Source: Undaria pinnatifida
Taxonomy: Eukaryota; Sar; Phaeophyceae; Laminariales; Alariaceae
Assembly: GCA_012845835.1 (NCBI GenBank)
Contig: JABAKD010000018.1
Location: 5,601,279 to 5,665,278 of the forward strand
DNA length: 64,000 nt
Direction of reading: 5' to 3'
The notes beneath the pieces are model-generated. The model was not told where the DNA came from, searched no databases, and worked only from the letters and a program-made list of their open reading frames with translations. This document shows, piece after piece, positions 33,084 through 46,260 of the stretch (its first letter is position 1; each line of letters opens with the position of its first letter). A program made the position numbers and the translations under genes.

Positions 33084-36000
33084 CCATCGCTGAGCTAGGT
33101 GGAAATCTCGGAAGAATTAAAGGTGTCGCTGGTCCTTGCCAGGTTCCACGTACGAACTCTCAAGCCAGCAAGGCGATAACTGTACCCATGGAGAAAGTAG
33201 AGTGACAGATATCCGACTCGATGCCGCAATAATGAGCCTCGACCGTCGATCATCCACGCAGTGATCGCACATCAAGAAGGATGAAGAGCCTCAACGAACA
33301 ACATTCCAATAGGTTCTGAGCCTCGACGTTTGATCTACTTCTCAGTGACTGCACATCACCAACTTTCACACTCCTTATCACCTGTGATGTGTGAGACATC
33401 CCACGGTGGGGGTTGCACTTGTTGAGCCTAAAAAAGGTATACCTGGCCGGTTGAGCTCCTCCTGACGTGAGGAATTACCGGTTAGTCTAATAATTTTACG
33501 AGTATTATTCGTTTTTGGATTAGAGCATAGAAACTTGGTCGAGTTGTGCGAACGGATGCCTCCGGAACCATTTTTCGGGTGCGATGTTGAGCTCCTCATG
33601 CTAGGAGGTCAGGGACTTTCTGATGCACCCCCACCGTGGGATGGCTCGCTTTGTTCTCGAAAAGAAAAACAAGATACAACCCAAAACGTGAAATCTTATT
33701 GGAACGGCGGTCCGCCGCGCTGTGGTCAATTCAGCGTTCTGTGCCCTTTCACTACCGGCGCCGTGCTTCCCACGTGGAAGCCTATAGATGACCACACACG
33801 CCACGTTAGGAACCCCACTACGTCATGACAGTGAGTCTGATTCTGTAGTTGGTGCGGGTCTTTGTCTTGTCAGAAGTGGAGAAATGCCCGGTGCGTCCGC
33901 GGCCCATGTAGTCTATCGTTTGTCAAAGTTGCTACGTAATTGCATACTGCCACAGCAGTCGCGACGCCAGTTATAGGCATTTTCACGGTCGCATTTCGGG
34001 GTGGTAGACGTAGATGAAATCGCCCAAGGATTCGGCTCGTGCCTTCGTGTGCATACAGGAAGGGAAGGTATTCAAAGGTGGTGGGCTTTGGTTTTATGTC
34101 ATCCGACGAGCCTGCAATCGCTGGAGACGTGCAGCCTCAAAAACGCGATATGTGTACATAAAACACGGCGATGTAGTGTGGTAGCGCTAGAGTCACAGAA
34201 ATATCGTTTTTTTCTAAAAATATTACGTTTATACGTACAGGCACTGATCATCGCTACAGCAGAAAAAAATAACTTGGCCGCAGTATTAGAAAGGGAAAAC
34301 CCAACGACCTGGAACCACACTTTCAAACGTCAACGACACTTCCTGTCGCGGTGCTTACAGGTCACCAACACTGCTGCCGCTTTGCCACTATGTAGTGAGA
34401 GCACCAAATACCCCATCGCAAGGTGGTGCGTTTTATGACTAGCTGAGACGCCGGAGAATTAGTGGAACTGCGAAACATCGTACACAAAATTGTGCTGTGG
34501 TAGAGGTGGTTCCAGATCTGTATTTTGCCATAGTTTTGCCCCAACTGTTGTTGTTTTCTGTAGGCAAAGCCACACACGTGCCATGAAACAACCTCCACGC
34601 TACCGTCAACAACTAGCGCGTACCGATCACGTCTTTCTCACATAAGAATGATGACCGTGCGTGCGCTACTAACAGCTTGTATCTCTGAGGAAATTCGAAC
34701 CAAACGATGGATTCAAAAAGCTGTGGGGATGATAAATCACTCCTACGCGCGACATACAGAAAATGAGGAAGGTGAGGAGAGGCGAGAACAAGGAAGTACA
34801 CCTGTGACCACGGCTTGTCGGGGGAAAAATTGGTCTTCGTAATCGTACTTTCCAGCCCGCCCCGAAAAAAACTATACTAACACAGCCATACGTCGTTCAC
34901 GTTCACGGGACGAACCAGTTAAACTCAGAAAGGAAAAATTTTGGAGGTGGAGTAGAGGTCAACACCATCGGAGCTTCAGCAGGGTACACCGACATCACAC
35001 CGACAACCTGCCCCCGAACGCCACTCTGTTCCAATACATAAGGGCCGTACGGTCATTCTGAAATTTATGTCCGGGTCCTCACGTTTGGGACCTTACGCGA
35101 CTGTCTGGCACCCAAAGACAGGATTCCGTATTGGTTGACCTAGGAGACAGGATTTTTTATTTTAAATGCAGGGGATGGCTGATACATTCCCGGATTAAAG
35201 AAGGTAGTTTAAGGACCATCTCTTGCTTGGCACATTTTGTGGCTGTTTGGCACCAGTATACAGGATTTTTAAGTTGGCCAAACAACCTGGGGACAGGAAA
35301 AGAATCCCGGACGCCACATAAGATTATGGACGGATTAATCTCCATTTTTCCTCGCTCGGCTGTTTATCAATTTGACTCACGCGGTTAATAGAGGGGCAAC
35401 TTCAAACGGCGATCACGTGTTAAAAAAAAGAAAGTTCGAGCTTTTTAATTGGCTTCTTGGTTCGGAAAGGACCATGCGAGTCCAGCGCAGAAAACGGGTT
35501 TATGGTAAATCGATCGAAAACAAAATCAATGGAGACAGTCGCAAGACGAGCTCCGTTTGCTCTTGCTTGGGTAGACGAAAATGCAGCTTGGCATGAGTCA
35601 TTCTACGGTAGCCCCCCCAACCTTTGTTTAACGAAACTGCCTGTTTTGAAACCAGCCCACGTCCGTACCTCCTGAAATACGGTGCCCTTTGCCACCCCGA
35701 CGCCATCGGTCGATAGTTCTTCGCAAACAAGAAAATGTGTGAAGATACAACTTTCATAGCATCCTTCCTCGTGTCGAGCAGCCACGAAACGTTCGTTAAA
35801 GAATATCGCTGGTTTTGGGGGGGGCTATCGTAGAATCAGTCGCATACTGTTTTTTCTGGCGTTTGTTGCCTTTTTCGAGCTCGCTAGCCCACGGCCGACA
35901 CACAAAAACAAAGTCGGAGGCATTTTTTTTCATTTTCTTGCCAAGGCATATTGATGCAAATGCCCGAACGGTCCTTATATTAAAAGGAGATGCTATTAAT

Positions 36001-37060
36001 ATAACTGTCATTTTGTTATCGTTATCCTTTTGTTCATTTCAATACGACCCCACCCCACCCCGCACCACGCTATACGACCCTGCACCACACCACCCCACGC
36101 CACGCCACGCCACACAACCCCACGCTACACGACACCACACGACACCACCCTATACTACTCGGCATCACGCCACACTTCAACAACCTACACCACTCGGCAC
36201 CACACCACCCGGTGCCACATGACACCCCACCCTATACCGGTGCGCATTACACCACCCGACCCCACCCCACACGACACGGCACCAAACCATGTCACACCAT
36301 ACCACAACATAACACGGTAAATCTGTCGTATATCACGAAAGAAACATCGAGGACAGGACTTAACTCCTCTCGAAAATTCACACACTTTTTTCAGGTACAC
36401 ATCTGCTTGAAATTACTGCAGAACAATGCCTGTAGCAGTATAATCGCTGTTTCATCCAGGACAGTGTTTGCCTTAGCACATAGGGTTATCAACCCAGCTA
36501 CAGTAGTCACTACAGTAGTAGTGTATCGGTCCCTCTATACTGCCGTATATAAGGGCTAGCCGGAAATACCAGCACTACTCTGCATACTGCCACTACTGGT
36601 CGTTCCCATCGGTGCCAAACAGTTCCGCAAGCACTATAGCGGCAACCTGTACAACTCAATCGGCCCTATTGAGGAATCACCAATGTATGAGCTTGATGTG
36701 GGACAGTGCTTGATCGAACCAGCAAAGGGGTTTATTGACCAGCTACTTGTTAGATTAGAGTGTGTGTTGTCTGCATGAAATAAAAAACGTCATTTCTACC
36801 CAACGAAATCCTCAGCACACCCAGTGGCTGTCCTGATTATTCGTGCTATGGCACAAACAATCAAAAGAAGAAGAAAAAAATGGGAAGCAAAAAAGGAAAA
36901 GCAAACAGGGAAAGGTTCCTGGAATAGATGAGAGCAAAAACGAGCGGAAACAAGAGGAAACAACAAAAACCCTGGCTGCCGCCGTGGATATCCTGTTTCT
37001 CATATGACGCGCAGGCTGTAGGAGACTCTAGTGTATCATTACCAACGCGAACAAGAATGG
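33084..37060. repeat. segmental duplication block B2
   Basis: Counterpart of 27,036-30,832. Differs by a 247-bp insertion (35595-35841) and many single-base insertions around 33,700-34,050. Confidence 0.85.
35595..35841. mobile_element. 247-bp TIR element with 4-bp GCAT target duplication
   Basis: B1 reads TTGGCATACTG without interruption (near 29,580). In B2 the GCAT is doubled (35591-35594, 35842-35845) around an insert with inverted ends GAGTCATTCTACGGTAGCCC and GGGCTATCGTAGAATCAGTC. No ORF; a MITE whose superfamily is unclear from a 4-bp duplication. Confidence 0.8.
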
Positions 37061-37061
37061 A

Positions 37062-37247
37062 AAGAAAGAAAAAAAAAGGAAAGAAAGAAAAGAAAGAAAG
37101 AAAGAAAAGAAAGAAAGAACAGAAAAGAAAGAAAGAAAAAAGAAAAAGAAAGAAAAGAAAAAGAAAGAAAGGAATAAGAAAGAAAAGAAAGAAAGAAAGA
37201 GAGAAGAAAGAAGAAAGAGAAGAAAGAAGAGATAAGAAAGAAGAGAG

Positions 37248-37282
<35 letters not shown>

Positions 37283-37297
37283 GAAAGAAAGAAAGAA

Positions 37298-37333
<36 letters not shown>

Positions 37334-37376
37334 AGAAAGAAAGAAAGAAAGAAAGAAAGAAGAAAGAAAGAAAGAA

Positions 37377-37429
<53 letters not shown>

Positions 37430-37437
37430 AGAAAGAA

Positions 37438-37478
<41 letters not shown>

Positions 37479-37487
37479 AGAAAGAAA

Positions 37488-37532
<45 letters not shown>

Positions 37533-37541
37533 AGAAAGAAA

Positions 37542-37572
<31 letters not shown>

Positions 37573-37586
37573 AGAAAGAAAGAAAG

Positions 37587-37669
<83 letters not shown>

Positions 37670-37677
37670 AGAAAGAA

Positions 37678-37717
<40 letters not shown>

Positions 37718-37728
37718 AGAAGAAAGAA

Positions 37729-37776
<48 letters not shown>

Positions 37777-37808
37777 AAAAGAAAGAAAGAAAGAAAGAAA
37801 AGAAAGAA

Positions 37809-37844
<36 letters not shown>

Positions 37845-37849
37845 AGAAA

Positions 37850-37910
<61 letters not shown>

Positions 37911-37913
37911 AAA
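37062..37913 (+). repeat. (GAAA)n satellite between B2 and A3
   Basis: About 850 bp of purine-only sequence, GAAA with GAA and GAAAA variants. Long open frames on both strands (poly KER or poly FLS) are artefacts. Confidence 0.97.
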
Positions 37914-38357
37914 GTGGCCAAGCTAAACCAAACTAATCGTAAGTGCCACTATTTGCAGTGCAGTCTTGGTCCTTTGTTAGTGCGGTGCCATGCCAGATGA
38001 CAATAACCGCTCTAAACTGGGACCCCACACTCTCACGGGACATTGGAGTACTCTCTATTAGTAAGACAAGGTCGTGACAAGATATTTCCACCACACCAAA
38101 CTCGGGCCCGCACTAAAGGGTACCGCACCAACGCGGGACCACTTCTGTATACTAATGGCTAAAGGGCATTCAATATCTAACCCAGCCACTCATTGTTGTT
38201 CATTCCCCACACGACCCGCGCTCCCAGGCGGACCTCTATCCCGTTCTGGACAACGTGGACCTCGTAGCCATCGTCCGTCGGCCGCTGCCAAGGCAGATGG
38301 TTCATCCAGTCGAACGCAAACCGTCCTGACTTGGAAAGAACGTTGGTCCCGTCCACC

Positions 38358-38597
38358 GTCACTTTCTGCAAACCAAATAAGGTGGTGCGGTGAAGATCGG
38401 AGAAAAGGGAGATGGAGCAAGGGAGGAGGCTGTGTCGATCAGATTTTAACGGAACATTTTGCCGGGGTTGACTGTATGTCACTTTCTGCAAACCAAATAA
38501 GGTGGTGCGGTGAAGATCGGAGAAAAGGGAGATGGAGCAAGGGAGGAGGCTGTGTCGATCAGATTTTAACGGAACATTTTGCCGGGGTTGACTGTAT
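38358..38597. repeat. exact 120-bp tandem duplication covering an exon boundary
   Basis: Units 38358-38477 and 38478-38597 both begin GTCACTTTCTGCAAACC, which on the minus strand is the acceptor and first bases of exon 7. The duplicate therefore creates a second 3' splice site upstream of the real one. Confidence 0.9.
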
Positions 38598-38756
38598 GTC
38601 GTGCCGGGCAGGGAGGTGGTGTTGTAGTTATCTTTTTGTTCTCCACAAGGGCAGCTTACGGGATACTGCTTACACCATAGCATACGCGTGAGGGGTGATT
38701 TTCCGTTGAGCCTACGACTGATGTTGTGACCGTCTGACGTTTGGTTGTGTGCGCTT

Positions 38757-39048
38757 GGACGAAGAAGCCCGCCTGTTCCTTGAAGGTCGGCGAGAAGGGA
38801 GGACTCTTGCGTTCCGAGGATGGGAGGTCGGCGGTGTGGCCGGGGGTCGACGGATCCCTTCGCTTCGGCAAGTTCTTCACGACACCCGAAGAGGAGAGCG
38901 GCGCCGCTCTCCTCTTCGGGTGTCGTGAAGAACTTGCCGAAGCGAAGGGATCCGTCGACCCCCGGCCACACCGCCGACCTCCCATCCTCGGACCGCAAGA
39001 GTCCTCCCTTCTCGCCGACCTCCAAGAAACAGGCCGGCTTCCTCGTCC
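38757..39048. repeat. zero-spacer inverted repeat, 146-bp arms
   Basis: Centre between 38902 and 38903 (GAGCGGC|GCCGCTC). Arms pair almost perfectly from GGACGAAGAAGCC to GGCTTCCTCGTCC. Lies inside exon 6 of copy A3. Confidence 0.9.
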
Positions 39049-40953
39049 TAGAGTTCTTGGGGCAAGAAACAGATTGCTCGGGGGGGGGCTGGGAGCAGGG
39101 CGAGAGGGGTCGAGCTCGGAGCTGGCCGCGACGGGACGGCGTTGCTGGCCTCGGCCTTGGCCTTGATGTCGTGGAGCACGTGGGCGGCGCGGTTGTAACC
39201 CTTGTACCCAAATGTGAGCTCGGGGGAGGTAGCGTGTTCGCGCGAGGCCTCGCGGGCGGCGTTGATTCCAACGTTTTCCACGGGGTTCTCCTTCTTCTTG
39301 GAGCTGCCCTTCCCGGCCTGTTGCTCCTTGAGCAGTTTCTCGAGGAACGGGCTGAGCTTGATGGTGAACTCCGGTTCGTCGCGAGCCTGGTACACACCAA
39401 GCACACGCAACAAATTGGCGTTCACAAGAACACGACGGTGGGAGAGGTGCAGGTATAATTTGGCCTTACAACCACACCACCGTGGACAATGACGTCAGAG
39501 GAGTCAGGAGAAGGTAGGTTTAGAGCTCCAACACTACCAGTAAAAATAGGGTGTTTGAACGATGCCAAACTTGGTCAGGGCAGAAAATAATTTCACTGTA
39601 GTATTGAAAGCGACGCACGTCATAATCCAACGCACGGAAAATTAAGCTAGAAGTGCCGTTTTGGGCCATGTGTGCCATTTTTTGGTGGCTTGTGCTGACC
39701 ATGGGTTTTGACCTTCGTCGATTCCTCGGTTCCAACATTATTTTTACGTGCTTTTCTACCCAAACCGAATTAGGTACCAGGTATCTCGCCAACACTCTAC
39801 TAGATATCGCAGCAACTATCTTATTCCATCGCCGTCCGTAGCAGAGGCCTAACCTGCCGGTTCCTGGCATATTCGGCAATGGGTGGGGTGCAGAGCTAAT
39901 GTGGATTTAATGTGACCAAAAAATTACCCACATAGCATAGTACAAGTACCAGCAAGCAGCTTCAAAACATGAGTACTGACTCGAAATTTATCGAACTCAC
40001 ACCTGACGTCCTGAAAATATATATACTTCTCAATATTAGAGTGACAGCGTATTAATTTGGAACCGTGGGTTCGTGTCCCGCAGAGTCTATATTTCTTTGG
40101 GAGGGGAGTAGCTGACTTTAATTCTCGAATGCTGTATTGAGAGTAACATATAGAAGAGTAATCATATTCTGTGTTCGTACTCTTCCCGATATTAAAGCCG
40201 GGGGGAGAAAAAACAAAATAAACCGCCTACCATACATATGATAGAGCAGTATAGTGGAAACTACAGTAATAAATTAATAAAATAGGTGTGATGTTTGACC
40301 TAGCTCAAAATTCCCTACCTAAAGTATAAATACCAACACTTACTTACCATTATATTAGACAAGAAATTGGACACCTCCCAATAAAAACTCACCCATATAC
40401 GTAGTATATGACAAGTACCAACAACGCAGCTTGCAAATATGAGTATTGACCTGAAATTCGTCGAACTCACGGCTGACGTCCTTGAAATTTTTTCAAAAAG
40501 TATGAGATGACGAGGGTTGTGGTTCAGATGAAAAAAATGACGTTTAAAAAATGAATGTGCAAACAAAATATTGCCGGTATGATATCAATAGCCGACCACG
40601 GGTAGATTGTAGACATAATTTGGCGTTTCAAAAGGCTGCCATGGGTGGGGTGGGGTACATATATCATTCTGCGCTACAAAAATGAATACCACCACTACCA
40701 CCAATGCCGCAACCACCTGTACCACAGCAGCAAACACGGTCACCAGGAACTTGCTTTCATCGTCACGTCCCATCGTGAAAAACGAAACGCTGTACTTTTC
40801 TACCGCCCCGTCCCGTCGGCAGCTGTTATTCCTATTGTCCTATCCCGTTCCGTCTGTCCCTCCCGTCCACCCTCCCCCCCCCCGCTCATGTTCCCGTCTC
40901 GTCTTCATTTACGTCTCTAAACAAGTCAAACAGCCCGGAATCCGTCTCGATTA

Positions 40954-41146
40954 CAGTAGTTGCCCCTCTATAGCGCCGGTATGTGCACTAGAGAGGGAAG
41001 TACCGGCACTACAGCGGAATCCGGCACTAATCTGCATGCTACCACTACTGGTTGTTCCCACCGGTACCAAACAGTTCCGCAAGCACTATAGCGGGCATCC
41101 GGCTCTACTCAATCGGCACCATAGACCGACTACTACTATGTAACTG
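40954..41146. mobile_element. 193-bp CAGTAG MITE, A3 copy
   Basis: Same position and TA flanks as 2932-3124; shared by descent. Confidence 0.55.
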
Positions 41147-42620
41147 TATTTGTCACTGAAAAAGCCTTGAAAACAGGAATAATACCTGTTCGTTGGCGAC
41201 AACGAGGGTGATCGCTGTGAAACGAGCCGGGTGATTGGAGGATGCATCGCCGCCGTCCTCCAAGTATTGGATTAGCCCTTCTTTGTCCCCCTGCATTAAA
41301 TTAATATATTATGCGGTGCAGTCACACACAGGGCACGGGCAATATGCAAGTTAGCCTTGCGACTTCAAGGAAGGGGAAAACGTGTCGAAAAAAACGTGCC
41401 GATTGCGGCTTGGGCCACACGAAAAACTCCGAGCCTCACATGGATTTATTTTGCGGTGGAGTTGTCGTGCTCTGAGCGATTAAAGAGTATACGAGGTAAG
41501 TTTCCTGCAACATCACCCTGTCAGCCCAGGTACTAGCTAGCACTAAGGGGAGCCACCGACCTACTGCAGCTGCATCATTCATGAGGAAATACGCCCGCAA
41601 CACGCGCGATCGGAGTATCACACACAACTTGCAAATATGAGTTTCGACGAAATCCTTAATCTGATCGTAGCTGGAGTGTACTATTAGACTAATAATACAA
41701 AAACAAATTTCTACAACGAAAACTTACGGGGCCGCCATCGGTGTAGGAAGGGGTCCAGCCAGTGACGTCGAACCGTAAAGCGCCGGAGTTCTCGAACAGA
41801 GGTAAACTCGAACCCTTCGAGGGAAAAATAACAGCAACAGTCATAACAGAAAAATCAAGCAGCAGCAGCAGTGGGGAAGCCGTGGAATTATGGCATCACT
41901 TGGTGTCGAATAAAAGTGGTAACATTGGGGTGGTATCAATTAGTATGTAGGGGGGTACTGTACTATTAATAACATGCGATCGTTGCGCCGTGTCCTGCTG
42001 TTCCTACTACCAGTGCTACTACTTCTATTACTTCTTTGGTTTGCTACATACTACTATGCAATCCGACGAATTGGCAGCAAAATCTCCACTATCGCCGCAT
42101 CCACTCGTAACTCGTGAGCAGCTCAGACCAGCTACAAAAGGACACAATATATATACACGGGTGGGGGTGAACTTTCCAAAGTCCATGCAAATTCGATGCA
42201 TTTACTATTGCTGCCATCAAGGGGGGAGATGACAAAGGCGAGTACCAAGCATTTGGTCTTTGAAGACAGCCTGGCGGATGCATTGAGAAAGTGCGACAAC
42301 ACGCTCAAGCGCTTTGGCTTGCGCGAAACGGCCACAGTAGGAGTTGCGGTGAACCGGCAATATGACACCTTTGCCAAAAACAATAACCTCGCAATATGCC
42401 AGCTACTACTACTAGTTCCTGATATTGTAGACTGTTTTTTTCCCTTTTTTTTTGCTTATCCCATGTAATATCTTCGACTTTTTTTCTCTCTCTGCTACCT
42501 GTCTAGCCGTAACTCAGACCTGGGGTCACGAAGCAGGCCCTTCGCCCGCCCTCCCTCCTCGCTACGGTATGCGCCTCGTTTTTTATACCGACAAGAGTTC
42601 AACACTTTCTTCCGTCGTTG

Positions 42621-43142
42621 ACTGCTACTGCTACTGCTACCTATTGCTCCTGCTATTGCTACTGCTACTATTAATACTACTGCTACTACTGCTACCGCTA
42701 CTGCTACTGCTTCTGCTACTACTACTACTGCTACTACTACTGCTACTGCTACTGCTACTGCTGCTGCTGCTGCTACTACTACTACTACTGCTACTAATAC
42801 TACTACTACTACTTCTGGTACTACTACTACTACTACTGCTACAGTAGGTGGCCCTATATAGTGCGGGTATGTGTCACGAAAATTTACCCGCACTATACCG
42901 GGCACCCGCACTATATAAAAACCGGCCACTATAGAGGGGTCTATATTGTGCCAAACGATTTCACCCGCACAACATCGGACACCCGCACTATATGACCCGC
43001 ACTATATAGGGCCACCTACTGTACTACTACTACCACTACTGCTACTACTACTGCTGCTATTGATACTGCTCCTACTACCGCTTCTGCTACCGCTACTGCT
43101 ACCACCACTACTTCGATCGACGACTGTTTGTTGTTGTTGTAA
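42621..43142 (+). repeat. CTA/CTG array of A3, interrupted by a MITE
   Basis: Counterpart of 4,626-4,932; the array resumes at 43,022 directly after the inserted element. Confidence 0.9.
42842..43021. mobile_element. 180-bp MITE with 27-bp perfect TIR and TA target duplication
   Basis: TA (42840-42841), then CAGTAGGTGGCCCTATATAG..., ending ...CTATATAGGGCCACCTACTG and TA (43022-43023). Inside are further CCCGCACTATA motifs in both orientations. Absent from the otherwise matching A1 array, so it inserted after the duplication. End type and TA duplication put it with the pogo/Tigger-like elements E1 and E2. Confidence 0.9.
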
Positions 43143-44074
43143 TTGAAGACAATAATAACTAATTTCTTGTTCGACAGGGATAGGGGATGTTGAAACCTAT
43201 TTAACTCATACAAGTAACGATTCGAGACATTAACGAATTTCCATGTTTCAGCGAGACGATGAGACGATACTGTGGGCGGAATAATACGTGGCAAGCTATA
43301 AGGTCAGCGTAAGATAAAACGGTTTTGCATACAACATACTATACCTGTGTTTATTTATGCCTGTCGGCCTGCCATTTGTGCAATCAAGGGGAGGTGACCC
43401 CTTCTATATTATGTAGAGAGGGGGGATCTCAAAGCTGGAGTGCATTTTGATTTTCATTATAGATTGTAGAGGGGGGGTAAACTTAATTTATTCATAGTAC
43501 TTCAAGACAAAACTATTTTCCATGTTCGAGTAAGACAATGGTGATAGTATATGAGGGGGGGGTGGAGCTTAATTAGTTTACACCTGATACCCTGGTACCA
43601 CAGAGTTTTTCAAGACGTCAGTTGTTTTAGATGGTAGAGGGAGAGACGAAACAAGAAACCCTGGGCAGAGCAAATAATAAATACTATGGTAACAAATAAG
43701 AAAGCCTATCAAACTGTACACCTGCCTCTTCTAGCTGAGCGTTTTTGTAAACACGTGCTATCCATACATGTCACCGAGTAGCAGTTAGCAACAACTTTAT
43801 CACATCACCGACAGAGAGCGTGTGCATGCCGAGAAGAACGGAAGAACACCTGTGGTATCAGCTAATATAGCGTGAACGAAAAACAACGAAAAACAACGAA
43901 ATCATTTTTTCTCATAGTACTTACGTATGCCGGTTCATACATCCATGTAGCATAGTGTTAGTGGCTGCTGCATGTTATGCATCACGACGATGAAGTTTAC
44001 GCCGAACATTTTCGCATGTCAAGTCTCGATTGTTCCAATGTATCGATACAAGTAGCCAGTCAGTGCTGGTGCAT

Positions 44075-44105
44075 ATATATATATTTATATATATATATAT
44101 TTATA

Positions 44106-44136
<31 letters not shown>

Positions 44137-44585
44137 CCCAAAACCGTCAGATTTATCCCCTTGAAAGGATTCATAGCTGACACGCATATATTGCCCGCCC
44201 GTCCGCCCCCCCCCCCCCTTCCCCCCCCCCCCCTCCAACCCCGCTCGCTTTTGATCGAAACCAGGCCCCCACGTCCTTCAAAACTCCGCCCCCCCCCTCA
44301 CCGTTATTCGACTTACAGGATTCACTTGATAAACGGATACATTTCCCTCCACAGCTGTCAGATTTTGTCCCCCTCAGAAACGGGTTTTATAGTTTCCGCG
44401 CAAAGACTGACTAACATCACCCTGTTGACCCTGATAGCTACACTGTAATTGTAAAGGGAGTCGCCGACCTATAGTTAAATGAGGACACACAACCCGTGAT
44501 ACGCGCGATCGGAGTATCACACACAGCTTGCAAATATGAGTTTCGACGAAATCTTCGATCTCACAGCTGGAGTGTATTTTCATTG
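44075..44585 (-). repeat. R1 insertion in A3, reverse orientation
   Basis: Absent in A1, where GGTGCATAAAAACCGGGG (5,870) is continuous. Begins with an (AT)n stretch and ends with CAGCTGGAGTGTATTTTCATT. Confidence 0.7.
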
Positions 44586-44780
44586 TTTATAATAAATACC
44601 GGGAAAAACAAATTAACAATACGTACTCAACACGTATTTATCACTTTCAGAAAGTTCCGCCTCCTGCCTAAAGACAGAATATACACTCTTTCTTCTGTTG
44701 CCCATTCTACGACTAATAGTATTAATAGGACCTACCTTTTTTTTGTTCACACCATAATATATTATTTTATAAAAAATGAA

Positions 44781-46260
44781 AATACACTCCAGCTGTGAGA
44801 TCGAAGATTTCGTCGAAACTCATCTTTGCAAGCTGTGTGTGATACTCCGATCGCGCGCATTACGAGTTGTGTGTCCTCATTAAGGATATAGGTCGGCGAC
44901 TCCCCTTACAACTACAGTGTAACTATCAGGGTCAACAGCATGATTTTAGTCAGTCTGTGCGCGGAAGCTATAAAACCCGTTTCTGAGGGGGACAAAATCT
45001 GACAGCTGTGAAGGGAAATGTATCCTTTTATCAAGTGAATCTTGTAAGTCGAATAACCGGTGAGGGGGGAGTTTCGAAGGACGCGGGGGCCTGGTTTTGA
45101 TCAAAAGCGAGCGGGTTTGGAGGGGGGGGGGGGGGGGGGGGAAGGGGGCAATTTGTGCATGTAAGCTATAAATCCTTTCGAGGGGATAAATCTGACGGAT
45201 TTGGCACCAGTAAATTATTGGGGGCGGGGGGGGGGGGGGGGGGCGGGGGGGGCAGCTCAATATGTGCCTGGAAACTATACATTATTTTGAGGGGATAAAT
45301 GTGACGGTTTTGGAAATAATACATCAGTTTATCATGTATATCCTGGGGTAATTCGTACAATCAGTGAGTAAAGAGAGAGTGGAGTGTTCGAGGGGGTGGG
45401 GTTGGGATGGGTTGGGGGGGGGGGTGGGGGGGGGTGGGGGCGGGGGGGGGGAGGAAGGGCTTTAGGTGAGGGGTTTGTTACCCGTGTGGTGCTAGGTCTA
45501 GGCGATGGTGCGGGTGATGGGGAAGAAGGGGGCGTTCGAGGCGGGGGGGGGGGGGGGGGGAACACAGCGGCATGGATGGCTCTCGAAAGATAATGAGGTG
45601 ATATCCTGTGCGTGAAGTGTTTATTAATGTGGCGGATTTCGATATTTGGTGAGGCGTTTGAGTAAGGGAGAGCAAGAGGGGGAGAGGGGGGGGGGGGGGG
45701 GGAGATTTTTGAGGAGGTTTAGGTCACAAATGATATTCAAATACACTTCGGCTGTGAGATCAAAGATATGTAGCAGCTTGTTATACGCGTGGTGCTAGGT
45801 CTAGGCGAACGTGCAGGTGGTCGGAAAGACGGGGCGTTGGAGGGAGGGGGGGGGGGGATACGTCATGGATGGTCAGAAAGATAATGACGTGATATCAACT
45901 GCGTATAGGTATTTATTACTCAAGCCGATTTTGATTGTGAGTGGGGCGTTTGGACAAACTAGGCGGAAGGGGGGGGGAAATCGGGGGACGGAGGGGCGGG
46001 GGGGGAGGGTTGTTTTTTTTTATGAACAAGAGGGGTCAGTGGAGGGGGAGGGGAGGGGGGGCGGGGGCGGGGGGCGGGACATTTCAATATGTGCGCGGAA
46101 ACTATAAATCCTCAAAGAGGACAAACCTGACGGTTGAAGCAATAAGACATCCCTTTATATCATCTGGCTTGTAATGTTTACTATTCTAGAAAGTTTGATG
46201 TTAGATGCAGCATGCAACCCAGTGTTTAAGTATAGTAAATAACGTGTTAAATCTTCATAA
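44781..46260 (+). repeat. R1 insertion in A3, forward orientation, 1.5 kb
   Basis: Absent in A1 at about 6,030. Starts AATACACTCCAGCTGTGAG and runs through the full R1 order including G-rich tracts at 45,121, 45,231, 45,416, 45,541 and 45,690. Together with 44075-44585 it forms a head-to-head pair separated by about 190 bp of A sequence. Confidence 0.75.

Noticed and set aside
32022-33098. 358-aa open frame
   Set aside because: About half of it is the 500-N gap; the rest is antisense to exon 6 of the A2 gene copy.
37028-37926. 332-aa Lys/Glu-rich and 297-aa Phe/Leu/Ser-rich frames
   Set aside because: Products of the GAAA satellite; no unique sequence.
38177-39406. 409-aa continuous minus frame through A3
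   Set aside because: It reads exon 6 in the wrong frame, crosses the palindrome and retained intron sequence, and only meets the correct frame in exon 7. Continuity is accidental.
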